Shown: positions 1-12,203 of the stretch, one piece after another
How positions within the stretch are numbered: the first letter of the stretch is position 1
Layout of the letters: each line of letters opens with the position of its first letter
NCBI GenBank assembly: GCA_944470555.2
Contig: OX104127.1
Coordinates: 32,441,661 to 32,505,660 of the forward strand
Direction of reading: 5' to 3'
From: Heterobilharzia americana
Lineage: Eukaryota > Platyhelminthes > Trematoda > Strigeidida > Schistosomatidae
Length of the DNA: 64,000 nucleotides
Made by a program: the position numbers and the translations under genes
Notes under the pieces: generated by a model
The model's database searches: none
The model's input: only the letters and a program-made list of their open reading frames with translations
What the model was told of the DNA's origin: nothing

Positions 1-394
1 CCATTCCATCCGACTACGCCATTGTGTTCTTTCTTGATCTCATATTGGTGGGTATATAAAAAGCTCGAATAATTGGTGATTGGCCTTTGCGTCTGTCAAG
101 TTCGAACCAGGATGACCCCTGAAACCTAATACTTACTTGCAGGTGCCTTAAAATATGCTAATCAGAAAAGCTCAACTAATCTTAGCAGCAGCTTCGTCTC
201 TCTTCCAAAAATTCCGGGCTACAATTTGACAACATGATACCTTCGAATGGACAGCAGCTGCCATGAAGGACATAAGTAGGTGAATGGAAACTCATGCAGT
301 CACCGAAGGAGTATAACTGAACATAAAGAACCAAGTCTCAAGAACTAGAAGGGAGGGCTCAAAAACTACAAGTTTCCACTACTTGAGTAGTTGA
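1..394 (+). repeat. Retroelement-type repeat, also found at 16640-17065
   Basis: The first ~390 bases match 16640-17065 in the same order: a shared CCATTCCA start, a 'cttact-tgcaggtgcc' block, a stretch ending in the CTTC-AATGGAC/AATAGAC block, and a closing block 'ctcaagaactagaag' plus 'ggctcaaaaact'. At 16640 this sequence follows a CR1/Jockey-like RT copy, so it is probably the 3' part of such an element whose body lies outside the window. No coding sequence is seen. The boundaries are approximate. Confidence 0.5.
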
Positions 395-535
395 GTGATA
401 ATAATAAATTTTTATTCTCACATTAGTAATTTAACATGAGAGAAGCCAGTTTACAGACATCATCACGTTGATATATGTCGAAAAGTCTACAAGATTTTAC
501 GGGTCCTGAATAGTACAGAAGGGAGGTCGCTTAGC
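395..535 (+). repeat. Dispersed repeat, inverted copy at 8485-8615
   Basis: About 140 bp here align with the reverse complement of 8485-8615, including the block GTAAACTGGCTTCTC-CATG and an adjoining AATAAA-like stretch. A shorter degenerate direct copy follows at about 613-668. No ORF is present and the family is not recognised. It could be part of a retroelement UTR. Confidence 0.5.
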
Positions 536-1130
536 TCTATCAAGAATATCAGATCGCGGTTACGGGACAAAGAAACTACCACTTTCAGCATATGCAGTGA
601 GTCAAAGTGAAGATAATAAAGATTCTCATTCCCTTACAATGGAGTTAACATGATAGATACCAGTTAACAAGCACAGTCAACTTGAAAATTTTTAAACGTT
701 TATAGAATAGTATTTGGTATTATGTTACTCATATAGAAAGTTATTGATATGCACAAGCTTATTGAAACTTGCTGCAAATCAAGGGACGGGTATGGATTCC
801 CATCTGTCATTACGCAGATAGGTTCCACTATCAGTGACAAAAACGCTCAATATTCAAAGTCCGCGTTATAAGCAGATGACGTTGTTCGCCCACTTGCATA
901 GTTTCTTATTTAGTAATATAAACATCCATTCACCGGAAAGTTCTTCAGTTTTTAGCTTCGCTAACCATAAAGGGCCTATTTGTATGATCTACAGTATCAG
1001 TAAGTATCCACAGTTATTTAACCAAGGTGAGTGTCTAAATCCTTGCATTTCTAGTTCACCATGTGGTTTAAAGGTAGTATACACGAATTCCACTGGGAGT
1101 ATTTCTAGTAGTAGATGAAGGTAGGCGTTG
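536..1130. other. Gene-free stretch left of the CR1/RTE-A block
   Basis: Apart from the degenerate repeat copy at 613-668, no recognisable feature is visible. A 94-codon open frame at 834-1118 has no recognisable domain. It could be worn CR1 ORF1 sequence, because the region just to its right (from about 1130) aligns with the ORF1 end of the CR1 copy at 9.3-13.9 kb. Confidence 0.35.
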
Positions 1131-1204
1131 AGATGGTTCGGCTCGTTCGACCCCCAGATAACACAGGGCTGGACCCAATAAACCATACCTTACGCCAACG
1201 GTAA

Positions 1205-4200
1205 CCTCGCCTGGTTAACTAGTTCACTAGTCACTAGACGGTCCTAAGCCCGGGTAAAGAAGGAAGGTTGGGCATAGGGCTAGCAACCCTAACCCGGAAA
1301 ACAAATCTAACCGCTAAAGAAACTTCAAAGCACAAACAAAATATAAAAAATAAAAACAAAATTATTCCTCGCTGGGATCGGAACGGCGAAAGGACGCCAG
1401 TTGGTGGAAGCCTTCGGGAAGCCATTTAGCCGATGTGTTTTCTCTCTCTCGAAGAAAGCAAAAGTAAACGTGGGGACAGGAATGTCCACACCATGTTTGA
1501 ACCCAGCAAGGCAGCCCAGATTGCAAACGAGATGAAGAGGTATCACATTGAAGTGCTTGGAAAATGCGAAAGCAGATGGAATGGAAGTGGACTCCAAACT
1601 GTCAACTGGAGAATCAATAATCTACTCCGGTCACCCTGACGACAACCACGAGCACACTGAATTTTCGAGTGGCTATTCGGATGTCCTCAAGAGCATCGAA
1701 GGCTCTCATGCAGTGGGAACCAATCTCCTCATCCAGGATTATGACAGCAAGGTTCAACTCAAAAGGAAGGAAGGTCACAATCATACAATGCTACGCTACG
1801 CACCTACAAATAATACAGATGAAGAGAAAGAGGAGGGATTCTACAGACAACTTCAATCAACACTGGACAAGACGTCAGTTGGCGATATCAAAATTCAAAT
1901 GGGCGACATGAATACGAAACTGGGAGGGGACAACACAGGAAGAGAACTAACCATGGGTCGAGAAGCGCTAGGTGAAATGAACGAGAATTGGAGAACTGTT
2001 TGCAGAATTCTGTTCATTCAAGGATTTGGTGATTGGAGGCAGTGTGTTCAAGCAGAAGAATATCCACAAAGCGACATGGATTTCACCAGATACCAGACAC
2101 ACTACACTAAAAATCAGATCGACTTTATCTCAATCTCAAGAAAATGGAGACGCAGTCTACTTAACACAAGGTCAAGAAGAGGAGCAGATGTGGGTTCAGA
2201 CCACTATCTACTGCAAGGAACCTTCCAAATCAGGTCAAAAGCCTTTGAGGAAGCTGGTGATAAACCTCAGTTCAAGTACAACACTCGGAAACTGAAGGAT
2301 GAAACTACAAAGGGGATCTTCACGGCAGCCATCAAGACAAAATGGGAGATGTTGAGCAACATCCCTGAAGGAACCCGTGTGGAAGAACACTGGAAGTCTT
2401 TGAAAGCTATGTGGAAAGAAACATGCAAAACAGTATTGGGAAGGAAGAAGGTGGAAGACAAGGAATGGATCTCGACGGATAGATGGAAGATGATAGAGGA
2501 GAGGAGGATGGTGAAGCAGAAGATAAACCAGTGCAAGGACGCTCAACGACAAGAGGAACTGAGTACAATGTATAAAACACTGAACAAAGAAGTGAAGAAG
2601 AGTGCACGCAAAGACAGAAGACACTTCTGCGAAACACTGGTAAGTGAAGCAGAACAGGCTGCAGGTAAGAGAGACCTGACGACATTGTGTCAAATAACCA
2701 GGTTGCTATCTGGGAAGAGATCAACGCAGACGAAGCCAATAAAAGATGATGACGGAAAGTTAATCACGAAAGAAGAGAAACAAAGGAAACAATGGGCCGA
2801 CCACTTCAAGAAGCTCTTGAATCGACCACCACCACCACCTTCACTTCGTCCAGAAATACCACCTGCAGCCGCTGAACTACAAGTGAATACAAATCCTCCA
2901 ACAAAAATGGAAGTCCTGAATGCCATAAAGCTACTGAAATGTGGGAAAGCAGCAGGACCAGATGGAATCCCACCAAAAGCACTGAAAACAGACGCAAAGA
3001 CAACAGCGGACATGCTCACACCACACCTCTATCGCAGAAGATGTGGAAGGAAGAGAAGGTACCTGGCGACTGGAAGAAGGGTTACCTTGTCAAACTGCCG
3101 AAGAAGGGAGACCTCAGTGTTTGCAAGAACTGGCGGGGAATCACTCTTCCGTCCACGCACACCAAGCAAAATATTAAGCCGCATCATCTTGGAGAGGCTA
3201 AAGGATGTACTGGATTCAAAACTACGACCAAAACAGGCTGGCTGGCTTCAGGAAGTACAAATCATGTGCCGACCAAATTGCAACGCTACGCATCATCATA
3301 GAACACAGTATAGAATAGCAGTCAACACTCTACCTTACCTCAGCTTCATCGACTTTGAGAAGGCCTTTGACAGCGTCGACCGAGAGGTAATTTGGAAACT
3401 GCTTCATTACTACGGAGTACCGCAAACCTTTATCAGCCTCATTCAACAACCATATAAAGGTGCCACATGCCAAGTAATTCACAGTGGGAAGCTCAGTGAT
3501 GCTTTTGAAGTGAAGACAGGAGTGAAACTAGGTTGCCTGCTATCTTCCATGATATTCCTGATTGTGGTGGACTGGATCATGCAGCAAACAGTGGGGAGCG
3601 AGAAGAGGGGGATACACTGGACTGCGGGAAAGAACCTAGAAGATCTGGATTTCGCCGATGACTTGTGTCTGATGTCACATAAACTTGGAGATCCACAAGC
3701 GAAAACTAACAAGAAGAAGCAGCGAAGACGGGACTTCAAGTGAATATGGAGAAGACAGAAGTGATGAAGATACCGCACTAACAACTCCAACAACAACAAA
3801 CTCCAATCACCGTCAACGGGAGAAACTTGAAGGAAGTAACCTCCTTCACCTATCTAGGAAGCACTGTTTCAACTACAGGCGAGACAGACGAGGATGTCAA
3901 AGCCAGAATCGGAAGAGCAAGACAGGCTTTCATTAGCCTGAAACCAGTGCGGAGATCTTCTGCACTCAGCATGTGGAATAAGATCCGGATTTTCAACACC
4001 AACGTCAAGTCAGTGCTTCTGTATGTTTCAGAGACTTGGAGCGTTACGAAAGTGATTTCCAACAAACTACAGACATTCATCAACAACCGCTTACGCTCGC
4101 TAATGGAGATCAGATGGCCAGAAATAATAAGCAACAAGGAGCTCTGAGAACGAACCAACCAAGAAGCTATCGCTCAACAAATATGCAGGAAGAAGTGGAG

Positions 4201-4375
4201 ATGGATTGGGCATCCATTGAGAAGGCCGACTGGGGACATCATGCGTTAGGCCCTCGTGCTAGGAGGAAATGAGAGCTTGTGGGCTGTCGTGGAGCCAGGT
4301 TCAAAAGATCTCAGAGAACAGACGTCACTGGAGACGTGCTACTGAACCAAAGGGACTAATAATAATAATAATGCA
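1205..4375 (+). mobile_element. Full-length RTE-like retrotransposon copy (RTE-A) with target-site duplication
   Basis: The copy is flanked by the direct repeat CCAACGGTAA at 1195-1204 and 4376-4385, a convincing target-site duplication. It has a 5'UTR (1205-1430), an endonuclease-RT ORF with several frame changes, and a short 3'UTR ending in (TAA)n at 4357-4372, the microsatellite tail typical of RTE elements. Related 5'-truncated copies lie at 37100-38325 (+) and 21795-23095 (-). The clade assignment rests on domain order, the compact single ORF and the tail, not on a database comparison. Confidence 0.85.
1433..4330 (+). pseudogene. RTE-A endonuclease-reverse transcriptase, frameshifted
   Basis: The longest frame (1548-3743, 731 codons) covers most of an endonuclease-RT polyprotein. 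An APE-type endonuclease N-terminus is split over frames 1433-1639, 1669-1911 and the main frame. It shows 'MGDMNTKLGG' near 1895 and 'GADVGSDHYLL' near 2185, which corresponds to the SDH catalytic region. RT follows with 'GKAAGPDGIPP' (2944-2976), '[12 protein letters not shown]' (3346-3381) and the catalytic 'FADD' (3652-3663). A short frame change at about 3010-3170 replaces conserved RT residues before the frame is regained, and the C-terminal zinc-knuckle-like part continues in other frames (3827-4272). It is not expected to be active. Confidence 0.85.
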
Positions 4376-7300
4376 CCAACGGTAAAGAATAGGTGCACGT
4401 TAACAACCCATAAGTGCCGTGAAAAACTAAGTAATCATATACCTGTGAGTGACAGAAACTCACCAGTGACATCGACACACCCCACTGTTGAGTCCTGTCA
4501 CGCCCGAGACGCAGGTAATGCATCGTCTAGCTAACTGAATACCAGAAAATCTTCCACTTACCGAGGCTTAAGAGACATAGTAAGTTACTTTGCGAGCCAT
4601 AGTAGCCTCTCCACGCTTCTACTTGTTAATGCCCGCTCGTTACTTAAGAAAATATTCGATCTTAGAACGACAGTTTTGCTAACCGAACCCACTGCATTAC
4701 CAGTTACTGAATCGTGGTGTATGGACTCAATCCTAGACGTGGACCTGTGTATAGACGGTTATACTCTGTGTCGCACTGATCGTGACCACAAGCGTGGTGG
4801 AGGCTGTTTGATCCATGTGTGCAGCCTTGCCACCTCAAATAAGATCGGAGATGATATCTTCAATGATCTACCGGACTCACTTCGGATCGTTATAAACGGT
4901 ACCAACTACAAAATCCTCATAGGCTGTGTGTATAGGGCGCCATGTTCAGCAAAGGAAAATGATGAGCTGGTAGCTAGATCATTTGCCCACGCTGGATCCC
5001 TCGCTGTTGACTTCAAACTGATTGCAGGTGGCTTTAACCTACCTGAAGTGAACTGAGAGTTGGTCGTGGCCCACAACCCTTTGATGGAATACTTGCTGTC
5101 ACAGATATCTATGACTGGAAGCAATACATCCAGCAACCCACGCGTGGAGATAGTACGCTTGACCTAGTCTTTTGCTGTGACATCATCCCTATCACTACCC
5201 ACGTTAGTAGCGAATTTTCTAACAGTGGCCATAGGATGGTACTCTGTTGCTTACCAATTCTTCCTCCAAATGAGAAAAGCAAACAATCTTCAAGTTATAC
5301 TCGGCACAGAAGCTATAAGAATATAGAGTGGAAGGCACTCATCGAGCTACTCAGGTGCTCTCCATGGGATGACTACTTTACCACAGCCTCATTAACACAC
5401 ACACTTTTCTACAGAAATTTCGAGCTGTGTCTGGATACCGCTGCTCGTGTGAAAACAGTTAGGGTTTATAAGCAGCCAGGCCTATATACACCTAAAATAT
5501 TCCGCAATAAACTTGGAAAATTATCACCACATCATCATGTCACTGCACTCAATTTGTGAAACTTACGAATCTATCAAAACACTACATGCGAAACACGCAG
5601 CAAACAAAGGGATCGTTGCTCTCAAAAGTGGCTCTAGAATACACAAGTTGACATCTCTTCTGAGTAAACGTCTGAAGACATCAACGATGTAGCCTATCTA
5701 CTACATAATGGGGTGGTACACAACGATACCCTCAAGATTAGTGAACCGTTTAGCGAATCATTCCCTAATTTCAACCCTGCTGCCCTCAACTCCACTAGCT
5801 TTACTCCAATTACCGCTAGTCCATGTACTAGAGTGGATTCACTGTCAAAAGTATCACTGAGGCTATCAAAGGCCTGAAACTATCGACAGGTATGGGGATG
5901 GATGGCCTAAAGTCAATAGTCATCAGAAACAGTGGTGATGATATGCCACTGTTCTTGCTCAAGATATTCACCCTATCAGTGGAAAGTGGGGAGTATCGCA
6001 GCGAGTGGAAAGCTAGCTTTATAATTCCTCGCCACAAGTCCGGTGACAAAGCGAATGTTAGGAACTACAGACCTATCAACATAACTCCAGTCGTCTCCCG
6101 AATCATGGGAAAAGTGAGTAAGAGCGGCATGTCTGACCACCTGCTTAAAGAAAACTTCATCACAAAGTCTCAGCACAGTTTCATTTAAAACAGGCCTTGC
6201 GTTACTTGCCATTTCGACTTCTTCAACCCCATCACTGGTAGCCGCGGGGCACGTAAAATAGTCATTGTTCTATACTTTGATATATCAAAGGCATTTGACA
6301 AGGTGCACACAGTACTTTCTTTGATAAGCTACAAACGATTGGCATCCATGACCCTTTACTTCGTTGGCTAAAATCATTTCTTAGTGGTCGGAGCCAAATC
6401 GTTAAGGTAAATTCCATGCAGTCTACACCTAGGCTCATAACTAGTGAAGTAATATAGGGTAGTGTTTTTGGACCTTTGTTGTTCATAACTCATATTAATA
6501 GTGTGTGCAAGCGCTTCACTGTAGGGGAAGCATTCCTATACGCTGATGACCTTAAGGTTGTATACTCATGTCACACCCATGAACTAGGTAATACGCTATC
6601 TACTGCTCGACAAGAATTAGACGAAGTTGCTAAATGGTGTGACGAGTCCCATCTCCAGTTCAACATTGATAGATGTGGTTAGCTTAGCATAGGCAGCGAT
6701 AACCTAGATGTGTCTCTCGAAGTGTGTGGGGAAAAGCTACCTAGACGTTCTTCAGTGCTAGATCTTGGTCTTAGATATTCCAGTGACTTAACATTCTCTG
6801 AGCAGGCGGCTTGTATCACATCTAAGTCACGTAAACTCCTCGGATGCATCGTCCATAACGTTTATAGCACCGAATCAAGGGTTCTACTCTGCAAAGTGAG
6901 CATCCGTCCAACTTTAGAGTATTGCCCGTTTATCTTGAGTGGCCTTCGTATAAGCGACAAAGGAAAAATTGAAGGAGTACAATGCCACTTTGCACGAAGA
7001 ACACTAAGAGCTGACTGCAGCCTAGACTACATCTCCAAATGCAACATGCTAGAACTGGAACCTCTCTGGAAGAGGCGACTTAGAATGGATCTCATATTTT
7101 ACCATGAATTACTTCGTAAGCAAGTGCACTCATGTGGCCCGAAAATTAAAATAGTTGTGACATCTACTCACTATTTACGTAATCACAACCCATTGGTGGA
7201 AAATGAGTGTTGTAAGACCAAATTGCGAAGAAGCTTCTTCATCAGTAAGTTCTCTCACATCTGGAATGGACTTCCCGGGGAAATACGTACCGCAGGAACA

Positions 7301-7460
7301 TTATCTACCTTTCGTTCTGCACTTAATAAGTTCCTGACAGATGATGAGTCCATCACTCGCCTAGGCACTATATATACATTCTGGGGTAATGAAAGCATAC
7401 TAAGACCTCTAAACCTATAGAGTAAAGCTATCATAAATCTCAAGTACTTTTTACCTCAAT

Positions 7461-8484
7461 GGACTCATAGAGTGTGTTTGATTACCAGTCCATCCGGTCG
7501 GATTGCGCAGTGCAAATACATACCCAGTGTTCCCTTTAAGTTTACCAACAAAAATTGCCCATCTAATAACTCGTGTGAACTTCATAAAAGAAAAACAAGA
7601 GGGAAGATTCATTCCCATATGAATAAACTAAGAGTATAAATCAAAAAGTATCAACTTACTGGAAATCCTAATACTGGAAACTGGTGTCAGAGATATCCAA
7701 CTGGCTCGCCCTGATTTTCCATTTTCCTGTTTCTTGAACAGCTTAACAACCAACTCACCTCCCTATCAGTACCCTAAATGCTACAACCTACGAAACCCCA
7801 AGCACAATAACTGGTCTCAGATTTCTGGTCCTTGACTAATACAGCGGAAATATGGATAAAGACTTCAACCTGAGAGATCACTTTACCTAACGGCAACACA
7901 TTCATAATAACGTAACAGATTTCTCTGGTACTTTGTCTTGTATCAATCCACCCAATGGAAGTCAATTAACAGCCGATGTATCTCCTTGACAATGTTGCAT
8001 GCTTTAATGTGAAGTCTATGAAGTGTTACACATGTGTAATATTCGCCACTGTTGAACGATGATGCTTCCAGTCTTTAATTACTTGCACCGCAACAAATGT
8101 TTTCAGTACTATCAATCTGAATCGCTGGAAAAGGTAACACTTGAAGAGTGAGAATCGCCTGAACTTAGACATTCACCTGGATTGAATGATTGTATGGATA
8201 CTTACTTATTCCTGAAATCATTGAAGTAAGTTATTGTTGGTCAATAAATCTACGAATGTAAGAATTGCTGTTAAAATAGACGTTTATTTGACGAAACACT
8301 TGGTCTGGTAGATGGGCAAATCATGTCGACTACTCGCAACGCAAACACCGAACAATGCGTCGTTTGATGTGAGGAAGAAATTGTGAGCAGGAATGACTTA
8401 AACTCAGAATGTATGTACTGTAAAGTGATATTTTCCTGCTATTTTCATAACATTTAGACACTTGGTATCATGACAGAGTCCAGT
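7461..8484. other. Gene-free stretch between retroelements
   Basis: The 3'UTR of the CR1-A copy runs into about 1 kb of AT-rich sequence. I see no domain-bearing ORF, tRNA or repeat with a second copy in the window. Confidence 0.4.
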
Positions 8485-8615
8485 GTCCTCCCTATGTATC
8501 ATTCAATACAGCTAAAATCTTTTATGTTTCTCTGTATTTATCAATTTGATGAGGCCCGTAAACTGGCTTCTCCCATGTTAAATTCATAACTTGAGAATAA
8601 AGATATTTATTTATT
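8485..8615 (-). repeat. Dispersed repeat, inverted copy of 395-535
   Basis: This is the reverse-complement partner of the repeat at 395-535. The shared core is GTAAACTGGCTTCTC near 8558, followed by an AATAAA-containing stretch. It is non-coding and unidentified. Confidence 0.5.
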
Positions 8616-9300
8616 CATTTATTTAGTAGTCCAAACGGCAGCAGTTATATATGGACCTCAGGCATCGTTCATATTAGCGTAAGCAGCATCATTCGAGAAG
8701 TGTATTTGATGTATGGTAACTGTGACTTAAAAACATCACTTGATACGGAGTACTACAGAACATGTAGCGTGGAATTACCGCAGGTGAGTCATTCCGAGCC
8801 AATAGGTATATTGGTCTCTCTTTTGATCATTTGTTCAGAATGTTTGTGCCACTATGGCTGTTGGGAATTTTTAGACGGTTTGTCGCTAGAAGAATCCTGA
8901 CCAGCTGATGAGTTGATTGTGAAGATGTTCCAGAAACCGCGAAAGATTTGGAGCAGTCCAATAATTCATGGGGTTAAACATCAGGTATTATTTCCACTTA
9001 GTGGATATGTCCAGATTGAAATTCAGCATTGTCGTCATCGAGCTGTTGCTGTAAAATAAAAAGAAAGAAGAAGCAAGAGCAGATGTGGGAAGGGGAATTA
9101 CCACGCAGACCAGCTTAGAAAAGAGAGAAGTTCCTATACTTTTAGACCTATCTGAACTTTGTGTACATTTTCATGTTTGTATGTGTGATTAACTATATAG
9201 TTTTTCCATTATAAGATTCTTAAAACTTTTTTATACCTGAGGTGTATCGTAGTAGCTTTGAGGGAGAACCAGTGTATATAAATTCACTATAGTGAAAAGG
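8616..9300. other. Gene-free stretch
   Basis: The sequence is AT-rich with only short open frames and no recognisable protein or RNA gene. The right end merges into the 3'UTR of the minus-strand CR1 copy. Confidence 0.35.
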
Positions 9301-9378
9301 GGGCCACTGCTCACACCCTTGTAAGCGATCGTCAACCCATAAATGTAGGAGGAACTCAAGGGCTGTAATGGCTCTGTT

Positions 9379-12149
9379 TCACACATTTAGAGGTCCAAGT
9401 ATATCCTCATTAGCCCAGGATGCACAGATGGTGACTAATTGAGCTATAGACTTGTCGTTGATTAGCAGCCTGTTACGTGAAGAGCGGAAAAGTGTCAATG
9501 AGTTTGCCATACGAGTTTCTTCTGGAAGTCTGTTCCAAATGTGTGAGAACTTATTGAGGAAGAAATTATTTCGCAACCTCGTCGTACAACACTCAGTTTC
9601 AAACAATACTTTGTGGTTGCGCATATCGTACGCAGACGTTACAATTGGCTTGATTTGCGGACCATGAGAGTGCAAGTGCTGATGAAGTAACTCATAGTAA
9701 AATATAAGGTTCAGTTTAAATCTCCTCTTCCAGAGTGGTTCTGATCCCAACACGTCACATCTGGACGTGTAGTCTAGGTTACAGTCAGTTCCTAATGTTC
9801 TGAAGGTGAAGTAGCGTTGTACCCCCTCAACTTTCAGTTTGTCACTTCTATGGAGACCACTGAGAATAAACGGGCAATATTCTAAAAATGGGCGAATGCA
9901 CACTTTATACAGCAGAACCCGTGATTCAGTGCTACAGAAGTTACGAATGATACATCCCAAGAGTTTACGTGACTTGGATCTGATATATGCTGTTTGTTCC
10001 GAGAATGTCAAGTCTCTGGGATACCTGATGCCAAGATCTAACACAGAAGCTAGTCTAGGCAGCTGCTTTCCGCACACCTCGAGGGTCAGGTCATGGTTGT
10101 CGTGGCCTATAGCAAGCCAACCGCACTTGTCATTATTGAATTCAAGGTGCGACTCAGCACACCATGATGCAAGTTTACTTAGTTTCTGTCGGGCAGTATC
10201 CGGAGTATTACGTAGTTCATGAGCGTGACAAGTGTACGCAACCTTCAAGTCATCGGTGTATAGGAATGTTTTGTCTTCATTGAAGCAGTTGCACGCACTG
10301 TTGGCATAGATTATGGACCACAAAGACCCAAGGACACTGCCCTGTATAGCTTTGCTAGTTATATCTAGGTTCAGACTGCATGGAGTTTACTTTCACGGTT
10401 TGAGCACGATCACTAAGAAATGATTTTATCCAACTAAGTAGGGGGTCGCAAATACCAACTGATTGTGGCTTATCAAAGAGTACGTTATCAGACACCTCAT
10501 CAAACGCTTTTGATATATCAAAGTATAGAACAATGACGATTTTACGTGCCTCGCGGTTACTAGTGATGAAGTTAAAGAAATCAAAGTGGCAAGTGAGGCA
10601 GGACCTATTCTTTATGAAACCATGCTGAGACTTTGTGATTAGGTTTTCTGCTGATAGGTAATCAGAGACGCTGCTTTTAATTACTTTTTCCATAATTCTA
10701 GAGGGGACTGGTGTTATGTTGATGGGTCTGTAATTATTGGCGTTCGATTTGTCTCCGGACTTATAGCGAGGCGTTATGTAGCTAGTTTTCCATTCAGTGG
10801 GGTATACGCCACTTTCCATTGATAGGGTGAATATCTTGAGCAGGAACAGAGACATATCGTCACCGCTGTTCCTGATAACAATTGAGTTTAGGTTGTCGAT
10901 CCCCGTACCTGTTGATAGTCGCAAGTTCATGATAGCCTCTGTGATACTTTTGACAGTAAAATTCACATTGGCGCATGAACCTGTAGTGAGCGGTGAAAAA
11001 GCGGTGGGGTTAGATGTGCTAGGACTGAATTTTGCGAAGGATTCGCTAAATAGTTCACAAATTTCAAGGGGATCGTTACAGACCATTCCGTTGTGTAATA
11101 AACAAGCTGTCTCTCGATACCTGCAGACGTTTATTCAAAGGGGAGGTCACACTATGTATCCTAGAATCACTTTTGAGGGCATTCACCTCCTCACTTATTG
11201 AGTCGTGTGCACGTAGATTGAGTGCAGCACCAGAAAGTCTCTAGGGGAATGATATAGCTTAGATAATTTTCGTAATTTGTTCCGAAATATTCGAGGGATG
11301 TATTGGCCCTCATTCTTCTTCACCTTAGCTGCCCTCATAGGAGCAACGATATCTAGACATAGCATTATATTTCTATAGAAAAACGAAAGTGACTTTGTTA
11401 ATGAGGCTGCCATGAAGTACTCATCCCATGGGCTACACCTGAGGAGCTCGATGAATACCTCCTAGTTTATAATTTTGTAGCTGCGATGCAAAATATTTCT
11501 CATGGGTTCCTTGTTTTCCTCACGAAAAGGGGATATTGGTAGGCAACAGAAAACCATTCTGTGATCACTGTTAGCAAATTCACCACCAAAGTACGTGGTG
11601 ACTGGGACGATGTCACGGCAAAAGACTAGATCCAGCTTACTGCTCCCACGTGCGGGTGAATGGACATATTGTTTCCATCCATGGAAATCTAAGACCAAGT
11701 ATTTCATCTTAGCGTTTTGGGCCATAACTAGTTTCCCAGTTAACTTCAGGCAGGTTAAAGTCTCCTGCAACCAGTTTGAAGTCAGCGTTGATGGATGTAG
11801 CATGGGAAAATGACTGAGCAACAAGCTCATCAGCTTCCCTTGATGAACATAGTGTTCTATGAGCACGGCCTATGAGGATTTTGCAGTTAGTACCGTTTAT
11901 AATAACCCATATTGATTCAGGCAGAGCATTTAATGTACCATCTTCAACCTTATTAGCTGTGGCAAGGCTACATATATGAATCAAACAACCTCCTCCACGC
12001 CTATGATCTCGGTTAGTGCGATAAAGGGTATAACCATCTATGCACAAGTTTACATCAAGGACTGAGGTGGGGCACCATGATTCAGCGACTAATATCACTG
12101 TAGGTTTAGTAAGCAAGACTATCGTTCTCAAGCCAGAAATCTTCGGCAA
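9379..12149 (-). pseudogene. CR1 ORF2 endonuclease-reverse transcriptase remnant
   Basis: The endonuclease part (12149-11709) has 'LVAESWCPTSVLDVNLCIDG', 'NRDHRRGGGCLIH' and 'LVAGDFNLPEVNWE'. The next frame (11866-11462) contains 'ANSDHRMVFC', the SDH motif of APE-type endonucleases. The RT frame (11086-10355) holds 'NYRPINITPVPSRIMEKV', 'KSQHGFIKNRSC' and 'VLYFDISKAFDEVSD', including the first catalytic Asp block. The second catalytic block is changed to 'FLYTDDLKV' (10281-10255) at the start of the 314-codon 3' frame. In-frame breaks near 10350 and 11190 inactivate it. Confidence 0.85.
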
Positions 12150-12203
12150 CGACCGTGCATTGATGAGCAGAAGTGTGGAAAGGTTACTATGACCTGTGAA
12201 GTG

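Larger units (their letters stand above)
1130..7460 (+). mobile_element. CR1-like non-LTR retrotransposon (CR1-A), interrupted by RTE-A at 1205-4375
   Basis: The right part (4386-7460) carries worn ORF2 pieces. The endonuclease lies at 4600-5260, with conserved stretches around 'VTESWC', 'DGYTLCRTDRD' and 'AGGFNLPEVN'. Linker and RT follow at 5560-6690, with 'GMDGLKSIVIRNSGDD', 'NYRPINITPV', 'YFDISKAFD' (6272-6300) and 'FLYADDLKV' (6531-6560). The 3' domain is the long open frame 6710-7420. Stops and frameshifts separate the pieces, so it is a pseudogene. It aligns throughout with the minus-strand copy at 9.3-13.9 kb. The similarity continues left of the RTE-A insertion (about 1130-1194), showing that RTE-A landed inside this copy. 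In schistosomes such elements are known as SR1-like. Confidence 0.85.
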
